Below are positions 1 to 7,533 of a DNA stretch of 64,000 bases, piece after piece. Numbering within the stretch: the stretch's first letter is position 1; each line of letters begins with the position of its first letter. The position numbers and the translations under genes were made by a program. The notes under the pieces are model-generated. The model worked only from the letters and a program-made list of their open reading frames with translations, was not told the origin of the DNA and made no database searches. The stretch is from positions 17,444-81,443 of the forward strand of contig CAZYSK010000022.1 of NCBI GenBank assembly GCA_964649415.1. The letters run 5' to 3'. The DNA is from CAZYSK01 sp964649415. GTDB taxonomy: Bacteria; Chloroflexota; Anaerolineae; B4-G1.

Positions 1-2199
1 CTCGAGGGCCTTCTCGGGCGAGTCCGCCTCGGCGAAGAGGCGCAGCACCGGTTCGGTGCCGGAGAAACGCACCAGCGCCCAGTTGTCGTGCTCCAGGTAG
101 AACTTCGTGCCATCCAGTTGAGAGGTGCGCACCACCGGGTAGGGGCCGATATGCTCGACGGTGGCCTCTCGCAGCCGGCGGGGAATGATGATGCGCATCT
201 CCGGCGTGGCCGGGATGTTGTCTTCCACGGCGTAGAGCCGGCCCGTGATCCCGTGGACGTGCTCCAGCAGTTGAGAGATGTGTTGACCCGTGCGCGCCAG
301 CATCTCCACCACGAGCGCGGACGCGAAGATGCCATCCTTGCCCAGGATGTGGCCGCGGATCGTGAGGCCGCCGCTCGATTCGCCTCCGAGCAGCGCGTCG
401 TGCTCGACCATCGCGGCGGACACGTGGGCGAAGCCGACCGATACTTCGTAGCTTGCCTCGCCAAAGTGGGCGGCCAGCCGGTCGAGCATATGCGTGGTCG
501 CGACGCTGCGCACGACGCTCCCCTGTTCGCCGCGGATCTCGTGCAGGTACCAGTACAGCAGGAGCAGGGTGTCGTTTACCGTGATGTACTCACCGTGCTC
601 GTCCACGATGGCGATGCGGTCGGCATCTCCGTCCATGGCCAGCCCCAGATCGTAGCCATCATCCCGGATATGGGTGATCAACAGGCGCAGCGCCTCCAGG
701 TTGGGGGCCGGAGAGCGCCCTCCGAAGAGCGGGTTGCGCCGCTCGTGGATGAACGTGACCCGGCAGCGCGCCTCGGTGAGGATCGTGCCAAGCGTAAGCT
801 GGCCCACGCCGTACATCGGATCCACCATGACTCTCAGGCGGGCGTCGCGGATCGCCTCCAGGTCGATTAGCGATTCCACGGTGTCCACGTACTCATTGGT
901 GAAGTCCTGGCGTTGGACGATACCTGCTTCCAGGGCCAGGTTCAGGTCAATCTTCACTACACCGTCCGGCGTCAGCGCGTTGGTCTCCGCCTCGATCCGG
1001 CGCGTTTCCTCGCCCAGCAGGAGCGACCCGTCGCCGTGCAGTACCTTGAGGCCGTTCCACTCCGGCGGGTTGTGGCTGGCGGTGAAAACCAGGCCGTAGG
1101 CTGCGTCTTTTGCGGCCGTGGCGTAGGTGATGAGCGGCGTGGGGGCGTCCTCGGACAGAAGGCGGGTGGAGATATTGTTCCCGGCGAACACCTCAGCGGC
1201 CGCCTCGGCGGCCCGGTCCGAAAGGAAGCGCCGGTCGAAGCCGATGACGACGCCCGCTTTCTCCTTTCCCTGGCGTGTGATCTCGTTGGCCAGGGCCTGC
1301 GCCAGCCGCCGGACGTTGGCCAACGTGAAGCCTTCACCGATGATCGCCCGCCAGCCACCCGTGCCAAAGGTGACCAGGTTCTGCTCCTCGTGGCGGTGCG
1401 GCCGATAGAGTCGCTTCTGCAGGATGAACTCGGCCTGGGCCAGATCATCGCGCGTGTTGATGCCCAGGACCTCGTCGGGATCGTAGATCTGGTAGCTCTC
1501 CACCTGTAGCCCGGAGCGAATCATGCGGTGGGCGCAGTCGGTGAGCCGATACTCACCGTCTATTGGAGAAGGCTGCAGCGTCTCCAGCGCGGGAAAGAGG
1601 GCATCGGCCCGGACGACGTAAGCGCCTACGTTCAGTTCCCGGATCTTGCGTACCTCCGCCGAGGCCTCCGTCTCTTCGATGATGTCCATGATTTGCCCGG
1701 TGGCGTCGCGGATGATGCGCCCGTAGGGAAGGGGGCGGTCCACGATGGCGGTGAGCAGCGTCAGGTGAGCCTGGCGCAGGCGGTGGCGGTTGAGCAACCC
1801 TCGTATGGAGGCCGGGCGAAAGAGGGGCGTGTCGCCGTAGAGGATGAGCAGATCCCCATGGAAATCCTCGAGGAGTGGGCGCAGTTGCAGGACGGCGTGA
1901 CCCGTGCCGAGCAGTTCCTCCTGGGTCACGTAGTTGTACGAGGGCGTCTCACCGGCCTTTTCCCCTTCCAGGTGAGCCTGCACCCGCTCCCCCTGGTAGC
2001 CAACGACGATATAGAGATCGTCACGTGATACGAGCTGGAGGACGTTGTGCAGGACGTGGTCAATGATGTTTCGATCGCCCAACGGCTGGAGGACTATTGG
2101 TTCGCCGTCGGCAGCATCCCTGCCGGCGGCCAGGATGACGGCTTTCAGCCCTGGATTGGGTGTGGATCGAGTGGCTGGTATGGACACAGATGACGACAT
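1..2199 (-). CDS. Nucleotidyltransferase-phosphohexomutase fusion, 3' end cut by window edge
   Basis: The 733 visible codons run off the left edge. The start ATG at 2199 has a GGAGG ribosome binding site 6-7 bases upstream. Residues 1-250 have the fold signature of sugar-phosphate nucleotidyltransferases (VILAAGR, LGTGHAVLQL, LLILYGDTPL, ELNVGAYVV). From about residue 270 an alpha-D-phosphohexomutase follows, with all four of its key sites: the phosphoserine loop TASHNP, the metal loop DGDADR, the sugar loop GGESSGG and the phosphate loop RFSGTEP. The second half is therefore probably an active phosphoglucomutase or phosphomannomutase. The first half looks impaired: where the family has GxGTR and a catalytic lysine before VL, this protein reads AAGRDAADGEPIVL. 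It lies 11 bases after a GHMP sugar kinase, so both probably act in making a nucleotide-activated sugar. The fusion call is firm; the substrate is not known. Confidence 0.85.
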   Translation of the reverse strand, partial: MSSSVSIPATRSTPNPGLKAVILAAGRDAADGEPIVLQPLGDRNIIDHVLHNVLQLVSRDDLYIVVGYQGERVQAHLEGEKAGETPSYNYVTQEELLGTGHAVLQLRPLLEDFHGDLLILYGDTPLFRPASIRGLLNRHRLRQAHLTLLTAIVDRPLPYGRIIRDATGQIMDIIEETEASAEVRKIRELNVGAYVVRADALFPALETLQPSPIDGEYRLTDCAHRMIRSGLQVESYQIYDPDEVLGINTRDDLAQAEFILQKRLYRPHRHEEQNLVTFGTGGWRAIIGEGFTLANVRRLAQALANEITRQGKEKAGVVIGFDRRFLSDRAAEAAAEVFAGNNISTRLLSEDAPTPLITYATAAKDAAYGLVFTASHNPPEWNGLKVLHGDGSLLLGEETRRIEAETNALTPDGVVKIDLNLALEAGIVQRQDFTNEYVDTVESLIDLEAIRDARLRVMVDPMYGVGQLTLGTILTEARCRVTFIHERRNPLFGGRSPAPNLEALRLLITHIRDDGYDLGLAMDGDADRIAIVDEHGEYITVNDTLLLLYWYLHEIRGEQGSVVRSVATTHMLDRLAAHFGEASYEVSVGFAHVSAAMVEHDALLGGESSGGLTIRGHILGKDGIFASALVVEMLARTGQHISQLLEHVHGITGRLYAVEDNIPATPEMRIIIPRRLREATVEHIGPYPVVRTSQLDGTKFYLEHDNWALVRFSGTEPVLRLFAEADSPEKALE

Positions 2200-2210
2200 G
2201 GGTGACCTCC

Positions 2211-3227
2211 TCAGTCACGGATCTCCAGGTGAATGCCCTGCGGCACGATGCGGAACGGCAGCAGCGTGGCCCCGGCGTTCACCAGTGCTTCTCTCACGGC
2301 AGATAGGTACTCTGGCTCGGTATAGGTGATCATGCAGCCTCCGCCACCTGCACCGCAGAGTTTGCTGGCTCTGGCCCCTTTAGCCTGGGCGGCAGCGATC
2401 ATCGCGTCAATCTCTGGTGTGGTGACTCCTTCGGCCAGCGCCTTGCGGTTTTCCCACTCCAGAGCCAGCAGGCGGGCGAACTCGTCCACGTCGCCGGCGA
2501 CCAGGCTCTGGCGCACGGCCTGGGCTACTTCCTTGATGCGTCGCATGTGGGCCACCGTGTCGCCTTCTTGATCCACGTAGCGTTTGAGCACAGCCCAGTT
2601 CGTAGCGCCGGAAAAGCGGTTGATGTTGGTGAATGTGAGCACGAGACGCTCGTTGAGCCGGTCTATCAAATCGCGGCCCGCATCCAGCCGCTCCAGACGG
2701 TGCCCGTCCACGTCGAACCACATGCTGCACACGCCGCCGAAGAGCGGCGGGAAGTAATCCTGCTTGCCGGTGGGGACGCCGATGGCCTGCGCCTCGATGT
2801 TGGCTCCCAGGTCGATCAGGCGGCTCTTGCTCAAGCCCAGGTTCTCGATCTCGTTCAGCGCGCTCGAGAGGGCCATGAGCAGCGCTGACGAAGCACCCAG
2901 CCCGGAGCCGCGCGGCGCCTCGCTGCGCAGCGTGACGTTCAAACCGCGGTCACTGGCTTCACAGAAGTATCGCAAGGCCCGCTTGACCAGGTCGAGCTCG
3001 CCACCCACGGGCATGTCGGCCAGGCTGCCGAACGAGCACGCTATCCCTGTGTCCTGGGAGCGGATATGGATCTCTGTATCGGGGCGCTCCTCCACGCTCA
3101 CGTGCCCGTATATGCTGACCGCAGCGTTGACGGTCAGCCCGCCGCCTTCGAAAAGGTACAGCGGGTACACGTCCAGCGTGCCTCCGGCCAGGTCTATGCG
3201 CGTTGGTGCAGTGGCGGATACTTTCAT
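2211..3227 (-). CDS. GHMP family sugar kinase (heptose 7-phosphate kinase-like)
   Basis: This 338-residue protein is an ATP-dependent small-molecule kinase. The GHMP ATP-binding motif is APRGSGLGASSALLMA around residue 105, the N-terminal substrate strand is PTRIDLAGGTLD, and the C-terminal motif is KLCGAGGGGCMI. The overall pattern resembles the D-glycero-D-manno-heptose 7-phosphate kinase group (HddA, COG2605) and related fucose or galactose kinases. It ends 11 bases before the nucleotidyltransferase-phosphomutase gene on the same strand, so the two are probably co-transcribed and supply one activated sugar for glycans or the cell envelope. A weak GAGGG motif precedes the ATG. The kinase family is clear; heptose as the sugar is only inferred. 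Confidence 0.85.
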   Translation of the reverse strand: MKVSATAPTRIDLAGGTLDVYPLYLFEGGGLTVNAAVSIYGHVSVEERPDTEIHIRSQDTGIACSFGSLADMPVGGELDLVKRALRYFCEASDRGLNVTLRSEAPRGSGLGASSALLMALSSALNEIENLGLSKSRLIDLGANIEAQAIGVPTGKQDYFPPLFGGVCSMWFDVDGHRLERLDAGRDLIDRLNERLVLTFTNINRFSGATNWAVLKRYVDQEGDTVAHMRRIKEVAQAVRQSLVAGDVDEFARLLALEWENRKALAEGVTTPEIDAMIAAAQAKGARASKLCGAGGGGCMITYTEPEYLSAVREALVNAGATLLPFRIVPQGIHLEIRD

Positions 3228-3301
3228 AGGTTGTGCCCTCTTTCTCAGTGCTGCTCAGCGCGGGTTCTGTGTGAATCGTCCGGGCGTGCGATGCCCCCTA
3301 C

Positions 3302-5047
3302 TCAGGCTTCCCGCAGATCGATGACCTCGGGCAGCAGCCCCATGTCACCCAACGCCGCGGCGATGCGGGGCCATTCCTGCTCGCGGATCAAGACGGCTGT
3401 CGGTCCAATTCTCTCGCGGATGAAGCGGCGAATCCGTGTAGAGGAGACGACTTCTTCCATGAGCTCCGGGCTGGATGTACGCAGCAGTACTGCCCGCTGT
3501 AGCCGGGCCTCGGCCCCTCGCTCGTCCCAGCGCGTCAGTGCAGCCTCGATGGGGCGAGGAGCAGGCGCGCCGGACACCTGCTTCAGGTACGCCAGCACGC
3601 GCGCCACGGGTATGCCCTGCTGGCGCGCGTGTTCCAGCGAGGTGGGTGAGAGCCGGTAGACGTAGCGCGAACCTGTGCGCACCCAGTCGGCGATGCGGCT
3701 CAGTTGGAAGCGCTCATAGCGCGGCGTGGGGGGGGCGAGCACGGTGAAATCAGAGCGCAGGACCATCCTCGTGGTTTCTGGCTCGGCTGGGGGCTCCACG
3801 AGGCCGAGGTAGGCCGCTCCTGCCGTCGTCAGGCGGAAGACGTGGGAAGGCAGGGAGTTGGAATCGAACGGGGCGGCGCCGTCCGAGGAGCCGGCAGAGC
3901 CGCCTGTCGAACGACGGCACGTGCCCAGATCGGTCAGACCCAGCCACGCTAGTGGCCCCATAACCAGGTAGCGGATGAGTGCGCCCTCGACGGCGTCCCA
4001 ACTCTCAAAACCGGAGAGATACGTGCCCGTCGCCGCGTCGCGGATGTACCAATGGGCGTAGTCGCCATCTGGCCGCTGGAAGTCGGGGTCGGCTTGCCGG
4101 ATGGCGCTGACGAGGTCGTCGAGTCCGTGCCACGCGCCCGGGGTGCACGTCTTCAAGTGGCGCATGACGGCCTCTCGGGCCAGGAGCGGGTCGTTGCGCC
4201 AGGCTCCGGTGTCTTCGGGGCGCAGGGTGGGTACGTGAAACAGATCGTTCCAGGTCGGGTCGCTCCGCCAGGCGTCGGCAAGCGCTGCCCGCTGTCGATC
4301 GGTTGGGGCGTGGAGCCAGGCACTCACGGGCTCTGGGTCAGGGCGCAGGTAACCGGAGTCGCTTACGCGAAGCCAGCCGAGGCGTCGGACGACAGAGTGC
4401 AGAAGCTGCGGTCGCTCAGGATCCGAATCCTGCAGGCGGTGGGCCAGATGGGCCTCGTGGCGGGCGGGCCAAGCGCCATCGTGGCCGGGGCGCACCTGCT
4501 CGCTCTGTACGTAGGCCAGCATCTCGCAGGCGTCGTCGAGAAACGTTTCCCCGGCTGAGCGTATGATGAGAGGCTCGGAGATGGGTTTGAGCGCGATGGT
4601 GCCGTGGGGGGCGGGGGAGGTAGGCAGGAGAGCCATCACTTCGGCGGGCACGAAAACCACCTCGCGGCTTCCCCCGGGCGCTTGCTCGAAGGCGCGGAAT
4701 ATGAAGCCGGCGTACCAGAGCCCTTCAGTGGCGGAATCGGGCGCTCTCCACGGTTTCTCACGCTCCATCCGACCTGGTCCCATGGCGCGTATCTCTCCCC
4801 ACTGGCGAGCGAAGACGCGCAGCGGCATCCGTCCCCGGTTGGCAAGCAATGCCTCCAGGGTCTGACGCTGGTCGTCGGGGAGCATAGACCAGGCGTTGGC
4901 TGCGGCTTCGGGTGTGGCCATCACCTCGGCCAGTTGGATGGCCACATCTCTCTGGCGGCTGGTCGTCAGTTCCACGTCCCAGAAGGCGGCGATGGCTTTT
5001 AGGCGGGCCAGATCTGTGTCCAGAAGACATTGGCGGAGCGAGCGCAT
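3302..5047 (-). CDS. Helicase-associated domain protein (XPB/Ssl2 N-terminal-like)
   Basis: This 581-residue soluble protein has no helicase motor of its own. The C-terminal third (from about residue 420, VLRSDFTVLAPPTPRYERFQLSRIADW) matches the helicase C-terminal accessory domain (Helicase_C_3, PF13625) found N-terminal in XPB-type helicases and alone in Chloroflexota and Actinobacteria. The N-terminal third is helical. An in-frame extension upstream to 5254 is possible. I chose the ATG at 5047 because a good promoter lies directly in front of it and because the extension would overlap the divergent gene at 5208. The function is unknown; a role in DNA repair or transcription is a guess from the domain. 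Confidence 0.7.
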   Translation of the reverse strand: MRSLRQCLLDTDLARLKAIAAFWDVELTTSRQRDVAIQLAEVMATPEAAANAWSMLPDDQRQTLEALLANRGRMPLRVFARQWGEIRAMGPGRMEREKPWRAPDSATEGLWYAGFIFRAFEQAPGGSREVVFVPAEVMALLPTSPAPHGTIALKPISEPLIIRSAGETFLDDACEMLAYVQSEQVRPGHDGAWPARHEAHLAHRLQDSDPERPQLLHSVVRRLGWLRVSDSGYLRPDPEPVSAWLHAPTDRQRAALADAWRSDPTWNDLFHVPTLRPEDTGAWRNDPLLAREAVMRHLKTCTPGAWHGLDDLVSAIRQADPDFQRPDGDYAHWYIRDAATGTYLSGFESWDAVEGALIRYLVMGPLAWLGLTDLGTCRRSTGGSAGSSDGAAPFDSNSLPSHVFRLTTAGAAYLGLVEPPAEPETTRMVLRSDFTVLAPPTPRYERFQLSRIADWVRTGSRYVYRLSPTSLEHARQQGIPVARVLAYLKQVSGAPAPRPIEAALTRWDERGAEARLQRAVLLRTSSPELMEEVVSSTRIRRFIRERIGPTAVLIREQEWPRIAAALGDMGLLPEVIDLREA

Positions 5048-5056
5048 GGTGAGCCT

Positions 5057-5085
5057 ATTATATCCTGACCGGCATGGGATCACAA
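5057..5085 (-). promoter_or_regulatory. Sigma70-type promoter, nearly leaderless
   Basis: The -35 box TTGTGA (5080-5085) and the -10 box TATAAT (5057-5062) are separated by 17 bases. The -10 box ends 9 bases before the ATG at 5047, so transcription would start at or next to the start codon. Confidence 0.55.
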
Positions 5086-5145
5086 GGGGGGGGCGATGGG
5101 CGACGAAGCAGCGCCCCACATGGTGTGCAACCTGACGTCCACTGG

Positions 5146-5173
5146 TTGCGTATTCGGATGAAGAGGCTATAAT
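5146..5173 (+). promoter_or_regulatory. Sigma70-type promoter for the DUF1232 gene
   Basis: The -35 box TTGCGT (5146-5151) and a perfect -10 box TATAAT (5168-5173) are separated by 16 bases. The start codon at 5208 has its own AAGGAG site (5195-5200), so this gene has a normal short leader. Confidence 0.6.
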
Positions 5174-5207
5174 TGGTCTCGTAGCGCTTACCTCAAGGAG
5201 TGAAACG

Positions 5208-5630
5208 ATGAGCAAAGACCGACGCCCAATGCCGGTTTCGCCGGATGACACCAATGCACTGATAGGCTGGGTTCGGGAGGTGGTGCGCCAGGCGCGCCTG
5301 GCCTGGCGACTGATGTGGGACGAGCGCGTGCCGCTGTGGACGAAACTGATCCCGTCGGCGGCGCTGGTCTACGTGATCTCACCGGTGGATTTCATCCCTG
5401 GCGCGGTGATGCCCGGCGTGGGCCAATTGGATGACGCCGCCGTGCTGTTGATCGGGCTCAAACTCCTCGTGGAGCTAGCTCCTCCCGATGTGGTGCGTGA
5501 GCACCTGATGGCCCTGGGAGCGCGCATCAAGGAATGGCGCGTGGTGGACGAGGAGGGTGAACCCTCATCGGTGATTGAGGGAGAGTACCAGATACGGGGA
5601 CCGGAGACGCCACCGGAGACGTCAGAGTAG
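5208..5630 (+). CDS. DUF1232 (YkvA-like) membrane protein
   Basis: This 140-residue protein carries the DUF1232 core around residues 45-95, with the family motif SPVDFIPGAVMPGVGQLDD flanked by hydrophobic helices. Such proteins are small membrane proteins of unknown role. The ATG follows AAGGAG at 7 bases. The gene is divergent from the helicase-associated gene and convergent with the efflux operon. An imperfect hairpin at 5716-5746 near the end of the efflux operon may stop transcription from either side. Confidence 0.75.
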   Translation: MSKDRRPMPVSPDDTNALIGWVREVVRQARLAWRLMWDERVPLWTKLIPSAALVYVISPVDFIPGAVMPGVGQLDDAAVLLIGLKLLVELAPPDVVREHLMALGARIKEWRVVDEEGEPSSVIEGEYQIRGPETPPETSE

Positions 5631-5715
5631 GGGCAGGTGTTGCCCGCCCGGTGGGCGAAGCGAAGGGGCTGTAGGCCGCCAACACTGGGAGGACTACATA
5701 CGTCCTGTCTCGCTG

Positions 5716-5746
5716 CGCAGTAGCCGTCGGATCGGGCTACTGTGCG
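5716..5746. terminator. Possible bidirectional hairpin between convergent genes
   Basis: The arm CGCAGTAGCC (5716-5725) pairs with GGCTACTGTGCG (5735-5746) apart from one bulged T. It overlaps the stop codon of the last efflux gene. There is no clear U-run, so terminator activity is uncertain. Confidence 0.3.
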
Positions 5747-6441
5747 ATCTGGCCGTCTTTCAGTTGCAGGACCTCGTCCACGTACTCGGCCACCAGGGCA
5801 TCGTGCGAAGCCATCAGGAGTGTTACGTCCTCTTCCTCCACGATGCGCCGGAAGAGCGCCAGCGTCTCACGGGCTGTCACACTGTCTAGTTCGGCTGTCG
5901 GCTCATCGGCCAGGATGAGTTGCGGCCTGTTGGCCAGTGCCCGGGCGATACCCACCCGCTGTTGCTGCCCTCCTGACATCTCGTACGGGCGGTGGCGTAT
6001 CCACTTGCTGAGGCCGACCAGGTCCAGGCAGTACAGCGTTCGCTCGTGGCGTTCTTGGCCACGCATGCCGGCGATGCGCAGCATCAGTTCGACGTTCTCG
6101 TAGGCCGACAGCGTGGGCAGCAGGCCAAACGACTGGAAGATGAACCCCACCCGGTCGCGTCTCCACTGCGTGAGTTCCCGCTCGCTCAATTCCGAAAGAT
6201 CGCGCCCGAAGACGCGCACGGTGCCGGATGAAGGATGGTCCAGCCCGCCGACACAGTTTAGCAGAGTCGTCTTACCGCTGCCCGAGCGCCCTTTCACGGC
6301 GACAAAACGGCCCGGTGCGATCCTGAGGTGTATGCCGCGCAGGGCCGGTATCTCTTGCGCACCGGCTTTGTAAACGCGCCACAGGTCTTCGGTCTCGATC
6401 GTGTAGTCGGAGCCGCCAGTGTCTGTCTTCTCGATCGTCAT
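5737..6441 (-). CDS. ABC transporter ATP-binding protein (MacB/LolD type)
   Basis: This 234-residue ATPase has all the motifs of the class that drives FtsX-type permeases: Walker A GRSGSGKTT, Q-loop FQSFGLLP, signature MSGGQQQR, Walker B LILADEP and the switch histidine in ASHD. It is the last gene of a four-gene leftward operon. Its ATG overlaps the stop of the preceding ATPase by four bases (6438-6441), which suggests translational coupling. Two ATPases next to one fused permease suggest an ATPase heterodimer under the inner-membrane pump. The transported substrate cannot be read from the sequence; antibiotic, peptide or lipid export are typical for the family. Confidence 0.88.
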   Translation of the reverse strand: MTIEKTDTGGSDYTIETEDLWRVYKAGAQEIPALRGIHLRIAPGRFVAVKGRSGSGKTTLLNCVGGLDHPSSGTVRVFGRDLSELSERELTQWRRDRVGFIFQSFGLLPTLSAYENVELMLRIAGMRGQERHERTLYCLDLVGLSKWIRHRPYEMSGGQQQRVGIARALANRPQLILADEPTAELDSVTARETLALFRRIVEEEDVTLLMASHDALVAEYVDEVLQLKDGQIAQ

Positions 6442-7532
6442 CGCTTCCTCCTAGCCCCGTCGTGGTGCTCGGATTCTCCCTGCGTTCGGCCACGGACTGG
6501 CAGGCGTGCCAGTGCCTGTGAGAGCTGTCCCCGCAAGTTGGAGGCCAGCCGCCACAGGCCAGACTCGTGGTTCGCCGTCGGTACCAGATCGGATGCCCCC
6601 ATCTCGGCTGCTTGTGCCTGAACGAACTGCGGTGCGGGCCGGATCAAGATGCCTTCCTCGGTCAGCTCCAGCCGGGCACGGCCCTTGATCTCGAAGGTCT
6701 CCAGGTACTCTTTCGGCACTTGCAGCCGACCGGCCGAGTCCAGCACCACCAATTCCTCGAAGACGACGTGTTCCTCCTCCTGCATGTCGCCCTCACCGGC
6801 TGATTCGCCTGCGTGCCCGTTGTTCACTACAGACTGGCGCACTGTTTCGGTGGCCATCTTGCCATCGCGGATGGCGACCACTCGTTCCACGTGACGGGCG
6901 ATGCCCGGATCGTGGCTGACGATCAACGTCGTGAGCCCGTACTCTCGGTTGAGACGTTTGAACGTCTCGTAGATGGTCATCGCCGTGGCCGAATCTACCT
7001 CGCCGGTCGGCTCGTCCGCCAGGAGCAGTGTTGGGTTGTTGGCCAGGGCGACCGCGATGGCCACCCGCTGTTGCTCACCGCCGGACAACTGTGCCAGGCG
7101 ATGATGGCGCCGGTCGGCCAACCCCACAACCTCCAGCAGTTCCTGGGCCTGTTGGCTTTTCTTGCTCCCTGCCTGGCCCGCCAAGGTCATAGGTAGCTCG
7201 ACGTTCTCCGTGGCGTTCAGATAGGGGATCAGATTGCGTGCGCTTAACTGCCAGATGAAGCCTACCTTGGAGCGACGGTAGCGATTGAGTCCAGCGTCTG
7301 ACATCTTGAGAAGATCCTGGCCGTCCACCCACACACGCCCGGCCGAAGGGCGGGCGATGCCGCCCAATATGTTCATCAACGTCGTCTTGCCACTGCCGCT
7401 GGGGCCTACGATGCCCATGAGTTCGCCGGGGGCAACCACCAGGTCCAGGCCCTGCAGGGCCACGACCTCCAGGTCGGAGACTTTGTAGATCTTGACCAGG
7501 TTGTCGCAGACGATGAACGGTTCTTGTGCCAT
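6438..7532 (-). CDS. ABC transporter ATPase with C-terminal AbrB-like domain
   Basis: The ATPase (residues 1-230) has Walker [10 protein letters not shown] at 43, signature LSGGEQQ at 149, Walker B LLLADEP at 168 and switch His207. The Q-loop is [10 protein letters not shown]. Unlike ordinary MacB-type ATPases (about 230 residues), this one is 364 residues long. Residues about 258-300 ([20 protein letters not shown] then [15 protein letters not shown]) look like a swapped-hairpin AbrB/MazE domain, a fold usually used for DNA binding and dimerisation. A basic tail follows. The domain might dimerise the ATPases or sense and regulate; that is inference. It sits 1 base after the permease gene. 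Confidence 0.85.
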   Translation of the reverse strand: MAQEPFIVCDNLVKIYKVSDLEVVALQGLDLVVAPGELMGIVGPSGSGKTTLMNILGGIARPSAGRVWVDGQDLLKMSDAGLNRYRRSKVGFIWQLSARNLIPYLNATENVELPMTLAGQAGSKKSQQAQELLEVVGLADRRHHRLAQLSGGEQQRVAIAVALANNPTLLLADEPTGEVDSATAMTIYETFKRLNREYGLTTLIVSHDPGIARHVERVVAIRDGKMATETVRQSVVNNGHAGESAGEGDMQEEEHVVFEELVVLDSAGRLQVPKEYLETFEIKGRARLELTEEGILIRPAPQFVQAQAAEMGASDLVPTANHESGLWRLASNLRGQLSQALARLPVRGRTQGESEHHDGARRKR

Positions 7533-7533
7533 G

